Below are positions 1-11,469 of a stretch of DNA of 64,000 bases, piece by piece. Under the pieces are notes generated by a model. The model was not told the origin of the DNA, did no database searches, and was given only the letters and a program-made list of their open reading frames with translations. Location of the stretch: the NCBI GenBank assembly GCA_030272155.1, contig CP126204.1, positions 2,161,501-2,225,500 of the forward strand. Reading direction: 5' to 3'. The position numbers and the translations under genes are program-made. This stretch comes from Tetradesmus obliquus (taxonomy: Eukaryota > Chlorophyta > Chlorophyceae > Sphaeropleales > Scenedesmaceae). Every line of letters begins with the position of its first letter. Within the stretch, counting starts at the first letter, position 1.

Positions 1-132
1 ACCTCCCTTGAAACAAACTCAATGGCCTTCTATGTCTGCTGCTTATCTACCATCAGTGCACTCCTCGCATCATCCGCTGCCGGGTCCTGACACGTCACCT
101 GCTGCTGTGTGCCGCTCACTGTGGGTGGCACC

Positions 133-167
<35 letters not shown>

Positions 168-174
168 GCTGCAG

Positions 175-868
175 CTGGAAGGCCAAGAAGTCGACCCTGA
201 AGTGGCACCAGTGGCTGGCCGTGTTCTTCCCCTGCTTTGAGTGGATCATTGGATACGACTGGCGGCACAATCTGGCGTGGGACCTGCTGGCAGGCTGCAG
301 CGTGGGCTTCATGGTGGTGAGCATGTGGTGGGCTTGTGGTGGGCTTGTGGCGGGCTCTGTGAAAAAGGCGGCTATGACTGGCTGCTTAACCTGGCGTGGG
401 ACGTGCTGGCAGGCTGCAGCGTGGGCGTCATGGTGGTGAGCATGTGGTGGTGGGCTGTGGCTTCTAGGTGGTGGGCTGTGGCCTTGAGCATGCGGGCTGT
501 GGTGGGCTGTGGGTGCCTGTGGCTTCATGGGCGTGGGCTGTGGTTTGGAGCATGCGGGCTGTGGTGGGCTGTGGGTGCCTGTGGCTTCATGGGCGTGGGC
601 TGTGGTTTGGAGCATGCTGGCTGTGGTGGGCTGCTGCTCTGCTGTTGCTGCTGGTAGTAGTGCTGCTGCCACCAACCACGGCATTCCCCTTGCTGTGCAT
701 GTGCCTCGTGGCACCAAGAGTCTCAGAGCGCTGACTGCTGCTGCTGCTGCTGCTGCTGTGTCTACACACCGCAGGTGCCCCAGGGCATGTCAAATGCCAC
801 GCTGGCCGGTGTGCCCAGCGTGTTGGGCCTGTACGGCATCTTCGATTCATGCTGCCTGCCCCTGACTG

Positions 869-901
<33 letters not shown>

Positions 902-1822
902 TGTCTACACTCCGCAGGTGCCCCAGGGCATGTCGTACGCCACATTGGCCGGTGTGCCCAGCGTGTGGGGCCTGTACGGCGCCTTCATCCCCGTGCTCAT
1001 GTACAGCGTGTTTGGCTCCTCGCGCCAGCTGGCGGTGGGGCCGGTGGCCGTCACCTCGCTGCTGATTGGTAACGGGATCAAGAAGGTGGTGCCGGGTGAG
1101 TGTTGGGGTATGTTACAAGTTACAAGTCCTACGCGTCGGAGGCAGGCAAGCCTGCTTGAGCCTATGCTCTTCCGTGCGTAAATTAGAGAAGGACAAGGAC
1201 AGGCCTGGGCCTGAGAGCTCTATCGTAAGAACTCAATCCCATCCTACTACTGTGTTGGGGTATATTGTATAACGAAGTTTTGCGTTGGTGTTGGTGAGAA
1301 CAGCTGTGCGCAGAGCTGGTGCTTTGGTGGTTGAATTGATGTGAGTGGCTGCAGGCCTGTGTGCTGCTGCTTGTACAGCCCGGCAGAGTTCTGCTGCCAG
1401 CATGCTCAACAGCCTCTGCTTTCAGCTGCTGCAGGTGGAGCCTGTTGCAGACATAGAGATTACATGATTTTCATTATACATGTAAGCAGAGGACCAAAGC
1501 TGGCGTCAACATGTGTTTAGCAAGTGGTGATGCGGCATTGAACTGTACAGAACCTTATTGCGCCGTTGGAACAGTCAGAGCTTGCTGCACCGCTACCCTA
1601 CAGTGCTGCGCACTCCTGTCCTTGTCCTTCTCTAATTTACGCACGGAAGAGCATAGGCTCAAGCAGGCTTGCCTGCCTCCGACGCGTAGGACTTGTAACT
1701 TGTAACCTGCTGCGCACTGCTGCTGACGCACAGTCAGCTTCAAGTGCCATGCAAGTGGGGTGCTGCAGGTCGCACCTGTGACTTACCCACCAAGTTCTTG
1801 GACCTGCTTCTCCTGTTGCCGC

Positions 1823-1880
<58 letters not shown>

Positions 1881-4800
1881 CTCCCAGTTCATCACCGACC
1901 CAAACAACCTCGACAGCTTCCAGTTCACGGTGAGGCACTGCTGCTGCTCGACACACCTGCATTTGTGATGTCATTGGAACCGCACCACACTCAAGAGCTT
2001 GTTGATACTGTTTGCAAGCCCCGGCAACACCGTTGTGCATGTGATGTTGATGCTGCACTCCTCCTGCTGCTGTCCTTGCGTCACTGCATTGGTTGCATTG
2101 GTTACCACGGCAGGTCCAGAAGCGTTATAACAGGTCGGTGACGCAGCTGGCCTTCCTGGTGTCCATTCTGTACACCGGCATTGGTGTGCTGCGGCTGGGC
2201 TTCCTCATCCGCTTCCTGAGCCACCCCGTGACCACAGGCTTCACATCAGGCGCAGCCGTCATCATCGGCATGAGCCAGGTGAGCCGCTCAGATTCAAAAA
2301 TCTCTTGAACATGGGCGTACAGTAAGCTGACAAAGCATGGCATCCACATCAGGCGCAGCCGACATAATCGGCATGAGCCAGACGAGGGCTTGTTTGTAGG
2401 TTGCTATGCTGCAAAATATCAACCTGGTGCTGCGGCTGGGCTTCCTCATCCGCTTCCTGAGCCACCCCGTGACCACAGGCTTCACATCAGGTGCAGCCGT
2501 CATCATCGGCACGAGCCAGGTGAGCACTCAGATTCAAAAATCTCTTGAACATGGGCGTACAGTAAGCTGACAAAGCATGGCATCCACATCAGGCGCAGCC
2601 GACATAATCGGCATGAGCCAGACGAGGGCTTGTTTGTAGGTTGCTATGCTGCAAAATATCAACCTGGTGCTGCGGCTGGGCTTCCTCATCCGCTTCCTGA
2701 GCCACCCCGTGACCACAGGCTTCACATCAGGTGCAGCCGTCATCATCGGCACGAGCCAGGTGAGCGCACAGATTCAAAAATCTCTTGAACATGGGCGTAC
2801 AGTAAGCTGACAAAGCATGGCATCCACATCAGGCGCAGCCGACATAATCGGCATGAGCCAGACGAGGGCTTGTTTGTAGGTTGCTGTGCTGCAAAATATC
2901 AACCTGGTGCTGCGGCTGGGCTTCCTCATCCGTTTCCTGAGCCACCCGGTGACCACAGGGTTTACATCAGGTGCAGCCGTCATCATCAGCATGAGCCAGG
3001 TGAGAGGCTTGGTTGTGGCTTGTCAAGGTATCAAAGTGCTCGGGAGTGCCGTTGCGTTGATATCAGCATGAGCCAGGTGAGAGGCTTGTTTGTAAATTGT
3101 CATGCTTTGTGGCTTGAACCTGATCTCGGGCTGCTTCCTCATCCGCTTCCTGAGCCACCCCGTGACCACAGGGTTTACATCAGGCGCAGCCGTCATCATC
3201 GGCATGAGCCAGGTGAGAGGCTTGGTTGTGGCTTGTCAAGGTATCAAAGTGCTCGGGAGTGTCGTTGCGTCCGTACTTCAAATATACGTTGAACATTGGC
3301 TTACATTAAGCTGGCGAAGCATGACATCCACACCAGGTGCAGCCGTCATCATCGGCATGAGCCAGGTGAGACGCAGGTCTGTGGTGAGTTTGCTGTGCCT
3401 TGGGGATTCATCCTGATATCAAGGTGCTGTTGCACCCGCTTCCTGAGCCACCCCGGTGACGCCTGGCTTCCACAGAGGGGCTGCTGCTACCATCGGCATC
3501 AGCCATGTGAGGGCTTGTCTTTCGTTTGTCGATCATGGTTCTGGTGCAAAGCACCCAGGCGATAACTTGTTGTGATGCAGCATGGCATGTGTGAAAGATG
3601 CGATGTTGCCTCAGAGCAGATACAAGCTCCGGAGTTTTCCCCAACTGCCTTTGCTGCTGCTGCCTGCCGCCGCCGCCGCTGCTGCTGCTGCCACCGCTGC
3701 AGTTCAGGTACATCCTGGGCTGCAACGTTCCCTGCAAGGACACACTGCAAGAGAAGCAGTCGAATCAATGCAGGCTGTCATTCAAACTCCTTCCCTGCTG
3801 CTGCTGCTGCTGCAGTTCAAGTACATCCTGGGCTACAACGTGCCGCGCAAAGACACACTGCACGAGCAGATCTCTGTGCTGGTTGAGCATGGCAACCTTT
3901 TCAACGTCAAGGAGTTTGGCATGGGCATGTCGCTGCTGGCTTTTCTGATCTGCCTCATGGTGCTGTCCAAGCGCTACCCCAAGAGGCTGTTCTGGCTGGC
4001 GCCGCTAGGCCCCATGGCTGCTGCTGTCATTGGCATAATCGTGGTGGTGGTGGGCAGGTTCAACTACCTCGGTGGGTGGCGGTCATTGTTGCTGTGAAAC
4101 TTGCAGGCGGCATTCTTGTGGTGGGTGGCTAACAGCCACAATGACATGTTATTGTTGATGCAACATTAAATAAAACATGGTGGTGGGTGTGGGCACATTC
4201 AACTAGCTGTTATGCAGCACAGGCTCCTTTGTTCACTTGCTTGAAGCGCATGCAGCTGCATTGCTCATTCAAACTGTTTTGCCTTGTCCTCACGCCTGCG
4301 CCTGCAGGTGCCCCAATCAAGGTGGTGCTCAACATCCCCAAGGGCTTGCCAGGAGTCACCGTCAAGGACTGGCTACCCTTCCAGTAAGTCGCGCAGCAGG
4401 CAGCACAGCTCTGAGTTGGGTAGAATTAGTCGTAGCACCACCGCACACATGTACCATGGGCGATTCGTGTTGCTGCGCTGCTGGATTCACCTTGCACTCA
4501 GTGGCCGCATTCTTTTGCAATGAATGGCCAGCAAGCCATGCAGGGTGCCCCAGTGTGTGCAGGACACGCACATGTGACGCTGCAGCACGCAATAGAGCCT
4601 AACACCAGATGTTGCTGCTGTGCCTGCCGCCCCCTGCATGCGTGCAGGTATGTTGACACGCTAGTGCCTCTGGCATTCATCGTCATGCTGGTGGACATGT
4701 GAGTGCACCCCTGCCAAGTCAGCTTAGATCCAGTTGAGCTGTTGGCATGCCTGCCTGAGCAGGTTGCTGCCAGCTTGTGTTGCCATGCTCTGTATAGTAG

Positions 4801-5009
4801 AAGATGGTGTACAGCTGCAGCCGTGCTGTCTGTATGGCAGAGCGTGGTGCAGCAGCCCGGGAGCTGTCGCTGCTCACAAGCACCTGCAGTGCAGCTGTCT
4901 GCAGACAGACATTGTGCTGCTGCTGTTGCCGCCGCTGCTTCTGCTTCTGCTGCTGCAGGCTTGAGTCCACGTCCATTGCCAGCTTGTGCAAAGACGCAGG
5001 ATATGCTGC

Positions 5010-5047
<38 letters not shown>

Positions 5048-5090
5048 GCTTGAGTCCACGTCCATTGCCAGCTTGTGTAAAGACACAGGA

Positions 5091-5137
<47 letters not shown>

Positions 5138-6513
5138 AGGCTTGAGTCCACGTCCATCGCCAGGGCGCTGGCGCGCAAGAACGACTACAAGATCAGCTAC
5201 GACAGGGAGATCATTGGGCTGGGGGTGGCCAACTTCTTTGGGGCGGCCTTCAATTCATACACCACCACAGGTGATGCGCATTCTGTCACTGTACTGCCTG
5301 TGTGCTGCTTATGTGCTGCTTTTCTGAGCCACCAATGTACATTTTATTGGCAAATTGTTATGTGACGCACTCCTGCTGCATGTTTATGAACACCCGCTGC
5401 CTGCAGGCTCCTTCAGCCGCTCTGCAGTGAACAACGCCTCAGGAGCCAAGACGCAGCTGGCTGGCGTGTTTACAGCACTCATCGTGATGGCTGTGCTGCT
5501 GTTCCTGACGCCCGTGTTTGCGCTGGTGCCCTACAACGCGATTGGGGCCATCATCATTGCCGGCTGCACCACACTGTTCGAGTACAAGGTGGCAGCACAG
5601 CTGTGGAGGGTGAGTTGCTTGCAGGAAGCTGCAGGATACCGTATCCATGTCGTGACCATGTCGTGACGACGTCACATGAACTGTGATGTGTTTTGCTGAG
5701 GTGTGATGCAGTATAGCAGCGCGGTGGTTACTGGCAGTCCCCATTTATATGGCTGCAGCCTGCAGTGTGATTGGCTGACACGGCTGTGCATGTGATGACG
5801 TCAACAACCAGCAGAGGAGCCACACAGCAGCAACCTTGCTGCAGCCTGCCGCCATGTTGGGCCCCACACTGCTGCTCCTCAACTGCAGCACTTGATTGAT
5901 GGAGGCCTCAACCATGAACACCCCTGCACCGTGCTGACACAGCTGCTGCGTCTGTGCTGCCCCCTCTGTTTCTGCACCTGCGCAGACCAACTTCCGCGAC
6001 TTCCTTTGCTGGCTCGCTGCCTGCCTGGGCGTCTGCTTCCTGGGAGTGGAGCTGGGCCTAGGCGTGTCCATCGGCCTCTCGCTATTCCTCTACGTCCTCG
6101 AGACAGCGTTCCCGCACCTCGCCATCCTCGGCCGTGTCGATAAGACCGACCTCGCAGCAAGCACGAAGCAGTTTGCGGGCACGGTGAAGACGGTGCCGGG
6201 CGTGCTCGCACTGCGCCTGGATGCCCCGATGTATTTTGGCAACGTTCAGTATCTGGAGGACAAGATCGACTCCTTCCTCGAGGAGGCCGAGCTCGACGCG
6301 CGCGAGGGCAGGGGTGAGAACCTGTCACTTTGACCAGAGTTTGACTTCGTTTGACTATGACATATGACACAGCGCTGCATTAGCATCTGCACTGCTAGGA
6401 AGAGCAGCCTTGCAGCAAACCCCAGCTCTTTGGCCATGTAACAACAGCAGGCACACCAGCAACGCGCTGCCTGCAGTCGCTCCTGCAGCACATGTACGCA
6501 CCTGCCCTTACCC

Positions 6514-6554
<41 letters not shown>

Positions 6555-6909
6555 AGCCGCCCCTCTGGAGTTCCTCGTGCTGGACCTCACACCCTCCAGC
6601 CACATTGACTCCTCTGGCTGCCACACCATTGGTGTTGAGCTGGCAGCGCGCCTGGCCAAAAAAGGCATCCAGGTCGTTTTAGCAGGACCCAACAGCAAGG
6701 TGCTGCGCAACTTGGAGCGATCTGGCGTGCTGGATGAGGTCGGCAGGGAGTGGGTGTTCAGCAATGTGGCAGACGCTGTGGATGCGTGTGCTGCGCTGCC
6801 AAAGGTGCGCGTGGATGGGGCCGGCAGCAGCAGCGGCAGCGAGGATGGCAGGAAGCCTGACCTCGAGCTGAAGCTGGGCAAGGATGCTGCAGTGAAGCCC
6901 TCAGTGTGA
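175..6909 (+). CDS. SulP/SLC26 sulfate (anion) transporter with C-terminal STAS domain, 5'-incomplete
   Basis: Membrane anion transporter, most likely proton-coupled sulfate uptake. Exons that close in frame: 175-316, 918-1095, 1880-1929, 2114-2278, 3816-4071, 4308-4383, 4648-4698, 5140-5270, 5407-5609, 5986-6313, 6557-6909 (about 643 residues). The first visible exon enters in phase 2, so at least one N-terminal exon lies upstream or was not recognised. Family hallmarks seen: [12 protein letters not shown] and [12 protein letters not shown] near the N terminus, [14 protein letters not shown], then [26 protein letters not shown] and [16 protein letters not shown]. The last exon is a STAS domain with the IDSSG loop; plant SULTRs often carry a phosphorylatable Thr near there, here Ser. 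Length matches plant SULTR proteins (about 650). Substrate is inferred from family; molybdate or other anions are not excluded. Introns contain many decayed exon copies. Confidence 0.9.
371..443 (+). repeat. Shadow copy of SulP exon 1 3' end
   Basis: Degenerate copy of 259-318 ([20 protein letters not shown]), ending in the same GTGAGC donor. It lies in the intron and repeats the donor-side half of the exon. Confidence 0.75.
486..635 (+). repeat. 62-bp minisatellite, about 2.4 copies
   Basis: GT-rich unit starting GAGCATGCGGGCTGTGGTGG repeats at 486, 548 and 610 within SulP intron 1. No coding role is seen. Confidence 0.8.
774..853 (+). repeat. Shadow copy of SulP exon 2 5' end
   Basis: Reads [23 protein letters not shown] after a CAG acceptor, against [23 protein letters not shown] in the true exon at 918. 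It is followed by its own CTG tract. The homology stops before the exon end, so it cannot replace the exon. Confidence 0.8.
1112..1706. mobile_element. Fold-back element with 92-bp perfect inverted arms
   Basis: 1112-1203 and 1615-1706 are reverse complements over about 92 bp with no mismatch found by eye, separated by about 411 bp. The element lies in SulP intron 2. Arms begin GTTACAAGTTACAAG. No transposase ORF and no convincing target-site duplication, so a non-autonomous fold-back transposon is only the likeliest reading; an inverted duplication is the alternative. Confidence 0.6.
2281..3510 (+). repeat. Tandem array of SulP exon 4 copies (three 240-bp units plus fragments)
   Basis: 2281-2520, 2521-2760 and 2761-3000 are almost identical 240-bp units. 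Each carries the 3' half of exon 4 ([23 protein letters not shown]) plus about 140 bp of intron. More divergent fragments follow near 3062-3081, 3131-3290, 3325-3370 and 3436-3510. Copies end at a GTGAG donor but lack a CAG acceptor directly before the exon homology, so they are not obvious alternative exons. Confidence 0.9.
3703..3760 (+). repeat. Shadow copy of SulP exon 5 5' end
   Basis: Reads [18 protein letters not shown] after a CTG-rich acceptor, against [18 protein letters not shown] in the true exon at 3816. Confidence 0.8.
4959..5093 (+). repeat. Two shadow copies of SulP exon 8 5' end
   Basis: Two copies of GCTTGAGTCCACGTCCATTG at 4959 and 5048, each preceded by CTGCAG and followed by TGCAAAGA-type sequence and a new (CTG)n. 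The true exon ([10 protein letters not shown]) starts at 5140. Spacing is about 90 bp. Confidence 0.85.
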
Positions 6910-7130
6910 TCGCGTGAGGCGTCTGTGGGGTAAGGGCGCAGGCGATATAGCAGAACGCAGCAATTGGCTTGGATTGGCGCAGTAGGGGAACAGGCCGGTG
7001 GTACATGGTGGTGTCCTGCAGCTGGCTGGCTGGCTAGGGAGGTTGCAGCGGCTGTTGTGGCTTTGCCTCCTGATGGCTGTTGGGGGCGGACATATCACCT
7101 TTGCAAACTGGGCTGTTGCAGCCAAGCGGT

Positions 7131-7500
7131 GTGCTAGCTTCAGGCTAGCACTGGATGGATGGCTGTTGTGCTAGCTTCAGGCTAGCACTGGATGGATGGC
7201 TGTTGTGCTAGCTTCAGGCTAGCACTGGATGGATGGCTGTTGTGCTAGCTTCAGGCTAGCACTGGATGGATGGCTGTTGTGCTAGCTTCAGGCTAGCACT
7301 GAATGGATGGCTGTTGTGCTAGCTTCAGGCTAGCACTGGATGGATGGCTGTTGTGCTAGCTTCAGGCTAGCACTGGATGGATGGCTGTTGTGCTAGCTTC
7401 AGGCTAGCACTGGATGGATGGCTGTTGTGCTAGCTTCAGGCTAGCACTGGATGGATGGCTGTTGTGCTAGCTTCAGGCTAGCACTGGATGGATGGCAACA
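7131..7500 (+). repeat. 37-bp minisatellite with hairpin unit, 10 copies
   Basis: Units start at 7131, 7168, 7205 and every 37 bp to 7464. Each contains a perfect 8-bp stem GTGCTAGC / GCTAGCAC around the loop TTCAG, then TGGATGGATGGCTGTT. Only one substitution was seen (GG to GA in the fifth copy). It begins 221 bp after the SulP stop, so it probably lies in or near the 3' UTR. It has no variable spacers, so it is not a CRISPR array. Confidence 0.95.
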
Positions 7501-9094
7501 ACTACTTGCGGGGCTTTAACAAGTAGGAGAGCCGTGAAACCCCCATGTATGATGCAGTGGTACTGTTTTCACGTGTGTGGACTCTCACTTTTTTCGTTCA
7601 GTGCACCGGCGACGCTGGTTGTCTTGCGTTGGGCTGGCATGGGCAGTTTTTGATGTTTGCCATAATTAATGTGGCCGCCACAGTTTGAGCAGCCCATACA
7701 CAGGCAGCAGACTTCAAGGTGCTTGCATAATATAATGTACAACAGCTGCGGCTGTCTTTTGTTCAATGTGTGTGCACCGGTCCTCAAGCAGAGGGCCCCA
7801 AAGCAACTTTGCCATGATACATATCAGTGCGTATGCATGCTGGTGTGCCGCTGATGTATGATGGCCACCATTAATATTGCACCTGCGAAGCCTGCACATG
7901 TTTCCGCTGAATGGGCCGCCTGCATAGTCTGCATAGATTACCGTAATCTAGCAGTGGCACTGCGCTGCAGCTTAGTCTTTGCTATGAATACATAGTGTGA
8001 TGATGGTCACCTTGAAAGGTTGTCTTGGGGTATGCGTGCATATGCACATGTGTCAAGTACTACAGGTGGCAGCTGCACTACTGTTCAAAGCTGTGGACGG
8101 TTATGCATCGCAGCGCCAGACTTTTGATTTGAGCTTGAACTTGCTGTTTTTGATGCAATGTGTTTCAAATGGTGGCAGCAGTGCAGTCGCTTGTGCCTTC
8201 AGTCATGTTGAGGGGCGTCTTATGGACACGTATGCTGCAAACAATGTCACTGCGCCTGCCACAAGCTTGGCTTGCGGGACGTCACGTATGCGTAGAGGCC
8301 AAGCTGCATGCATAAGCAGCTGTATGTGGCTGCCATGGCCACTTCCAGACACTGGCTATATATATGCCACCTCCTGCTACCACAAAGGCACACTGCCACA
8401 GGCCTGGGGTGCCTGCAGCTGTGTGGGCTGCAGCTAGCTGGGGGTGCTTGATTGACGCTCATAAGTTGAGTCAAAGTAACAGATCTGTTGTTGATCTCTA
8501 GAGGATCTGCTGGCGGCTGTGTCATTAACACAGGCCGGCCATCGCCATGATGACGCCATCTTGATACCTTGAAGCCAGGCCGAAGATGCTAGCGGCTGTG
8601 CATGATGCAATAAACAGTGCCAGCCCATCTGCCGCCAGCGAGGTACACCGTCCTAAGTTATACCGTTACAACATAAAGCGGCGAGTCCTGCTGCAGCTGC
8701 TGCGCGACCGCACCTCACCCGCTGTCTTACAGAGCCATTTGCAAGACAGCTGTCAATAGCTGCTCAGCCCAGCAGCACAACATGCCCCCTGCCGACCATG
8801 CTGCAGAGCAGCCTGCAGCTGCTGTGCAACCGCACCTTCACCGCTGCCTTGCAAAGGCATTTGCTGTCAACAGCTGCTCAGCCCAGCACAACATGCCCCC
8901 TGCGTCTGATGTGAATGCACGCCTGCCGATTCACACACACATGGAGCAGGCTGCTGCAGCATGCCACAATACCAGGTAAACAGATAATCAGACATCGAGT
9001 TCATGCGCAACCGCAACGTACCAGCCGCCACATCAAACCTTATCGCACGTGCCTTGCCGCATACTATTGCAGCAGGCGTGCTCTCCTGGTAGCC

Positions 9095-9125
<31 letters not shown>

Positions 9126-9232
9126 AATTTACTGCACTGCTAGGCTGGAGCGATCTGGCCGTTCGTCGCGCATGCATGGCACTGCTGCCTTGCGGGCGGC
9201 GTCCTTGTGGCTGCTGCTGGCCATCGTTGTAA

Positions 9233-9266
<34 letters not shown>

Positions 9267-9464
9267 GAGCGCAGTGTTGGAGGGCTCTGCAGTGCTGCCT
9301 TCCACCGCTTCAAGGCACACCTTGGGCCTGCAGCAGCAGCAACAGCAGACACGCACAGCACGAGGTCTAGTCAGGAAGATCTAGCTTATAGCTTCGCCAC
9401 CATAGCCCGCCTACTGTCACATTGCACTTTTACAATGTGTGCATCCGGGGCACCTGCATTTGGT

Positions 9465-9469
9465 TACAG
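9465..9469 (-). promoter_or_regulatory. Candidate UGUAA polyadenylation signal for GILT gene
   Basis: TTACA on the + strand (TGTAA in sense), about 230 bp after the predicted GILT stop; a second (TTTACA) lies near 9429-9434. UGUAA is the usual green-algal 3'-end signal. Confidence 0.4.
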
Positions 9470-9529
9470 GTACCACCGGTGCTGTTTTGTTGAGACCTGT
9501 TGACATATATATGTCTTACGTAGTATTTA

Positions 9530-9680
9530 CACCCACCTGTCCCTGACAGCAGTGGTGTGGTAGATGGCAGTCATCTTAGCAATTTCCCACACCCTCACAC
9601 CCACCTGTCCCTGACAGTGGCGGTCTGGTAGATGATGGTGCATATGTAGCGCTGGATGTTGTCAACATCCTCCAGGATCA
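9530..9680 (-). repeat. Shadow copies of the donor-side end of GILT exon 4
   Basis: 9601-9670 repeats 9726-9795 almost exactly (sense: DNIQRYICTIIYQTATVRD then GTGGGT), and 9531-9560 is a shorter, more decayed copy. Such copies elsewhere end at real donors, so the GILT gene may splice at 9728 into a further exon that I could not identify. Confidence 0.75.
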
Positions 9681-9693
9681 TCTGTGCTTTGCA

Positions 9694-11300
9694 TCATATC
9701 AGCCAATCTCCACACCCACACACCCACCTGTCCCTGACAGTGGCGGTCTGGTAGATGATGGTGCATATGTAGCGCTGGATGTTGTCAACGTCATCCAGCA
9801 GCGGAATGCCGTTCACTGTCACCCATGGCACCCAGCGATGTGGCGGCTTGAGCGAAGCCGTGCGCTGCGCTGCCAGCTGCTGCAGCGTGGCACCCAGGGG
9901 GCCTGCAGCAGCAGATGAGTGGCAAGATATTGCAGTAACTAGCAGAATACGATAGCCAAGGCCAGTGCTGCTTCTTGGTTGAGCAGCGCTGGGCTGCCAG
10001 CTGCTGCAGCGTGGCGCCAACGGGCCCTGCAGGAGCACGTGCATTGCATAGTTTTGTGTCAGGTGGACAAGGGCAGTGCTGATGCTGGGTTGAGCAGCAA
10101 GTCCGTCACCCATGGTACCCAGCGGTGCGGCGGCCTGAGTGAAGCCGTCCGCTGCGCTGCCAGCTGCGGCAGCGTGGCTCCAAGCGGGCCTGCAGCAGCA
10201 CAACAGGTGCAGGCAAAGAGATATGATGGACATGGCTAGCGCTGACGCTGGGTTGAGCAGCGAAGCCGTGCGCTGCGCTGCCAGCTGCTGCAGCGTGGCT
10301 CCAAGCGGGCCTGCAGCAGCAAATGAGTGGCAAGATGTTGCAGCACACTGCAGCATCCGATGGCCAAGGCCAGTGCTGCTGCTTGGTTGAGCAGCGCTGC
10401 GCTGCCAGCTGCTGCAGCGTGTCGCCAAGGGGGCCTGCAGGAGCACATGCATTGCATAGGTTTTGTGTCAGGTGGACAAGGCCAGTGCTGATGCTGGGTG
10501 GAGCAGCAAGTCCGTCACCCAGGGCACCCAGCGGTGCGGCGGCTTGAGACAAGCTGTGCGCTGCCAGCTGCTGCAGCGTGGCTCCAAGCGGGCCTGCAGC
10601 AGCACAACAGGTGCAGGCTTTGCGAATATCATGCACATGGCTAGCGCTGATGCTGGGTTGAGCGAAGCCGTGCGCTGCGCTGCCAGCTGCTGCGTCGAGG
10701 CACCAAGCGGGCCTGCAGCACCACACTTGATGGAGGACAGAAGGCATGCAGAGCGCAGCTTGTGCTGTTGTTGGACAAATGGCACCGCATTGCATGCTCG
10801 CGGAGACACACCCTCATACCAGAACTGTCGTAGCTTGCATGCATCTAGACTACAACAGCACTCCTCATTCAATCCTCTCACCTTCATAGCACGCCATCAG
10901 CTTTTCTGTAACCATGCCAGCATGCACCGCGCACTCATGTGCCAGCTGGTGCACCTCAAACTTCTTCCCAGCCATCACAGCATCCTCCATGCAGGCCAGG
11001 AAAGGGAAGAAGTCGTCCTGCATCGGGTGCTGCGCTGATGCACAGCTGAGCAGCTTGTTCAGCTCACATTCCAGCGGCCCGTGCTGGCAAATGGCCTGGG
11101 TGGAGCCAGCAGCAGCAGCAGCAGCAAGCAGGAGCAGCAGGTTGGTGAGGGTGCGCTGTTGTGCCTCTGCTAGCAGACAGGCTGAGCCGGATCAAAGAGG
11201 CATCCTGCGTCTGAAGTGCAGCTGAGCAGCTTGTTCAGCTCACACTCCAGCGGCCCGTGCTGGCAGATGGCCTGGGTGGCAGCAGCAGCAGCAACAGCGC

Positions 11301-11337
<37 letters not shown>

Positions 11338-11402
11338 CGGCAGCAGTAGCTTATTCAGCTCACACTCCAGAGGCCCATGTTGGCAAATGGCCTGGGTGGA
11401 GT

Positions 11403-11469
<67 letters not shown>

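Larger units (their letters stand above)
6910..9693. other. Intergenic region between convergent SulP and GILT genes
   Basis: No gene supported. It holds the 37-bp hairpin array (7131-7500), a near-palindrome around 7936-7950 (AGATTAC-C-GTAATCT), a tandem pair of about 100 bp (8691-8794 and 8812-8903, both containing CTGCTCAGCCCAGCA), CTG tracts at 9099-9125 and 9235-9262, and donor-side shadow copies of GILT exon 4. AT-richer sequence lies at 7500-8000. Confidence 0.6.

Noticed and set aside
2426-3000. Exon 4 copies of SulP as real additional exons
   Set aside because: No CAG acceptor adjoins the exon homology in the copies, and including them would repeat a membrane segment that occurs once in the family.
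4498-5178. polyGln ORF on the - strand overlapping SulP exons 7-8
   Set aside because: It is the antisense of intronic (CTG)n tracts and covers well-supported exons of the + gene.
7131-7500. CRISPR-like array
   Set aside because: All 37-bp units are identical end to end, with no unique spacers, and the genome is eukaryotic.
8000-8440. 146-codon ORF on + strand
   Set aside because: No recognisable motif, signal or splice context, and composition is like the surrounding non-coding DNA.
9129-9270. Possible last exon of the GILT gene (sense MASSSHKDAARKAAVP)
   Set aside because: Phase from the donor at 9728 does not join this frame, and no family similarity was seen.
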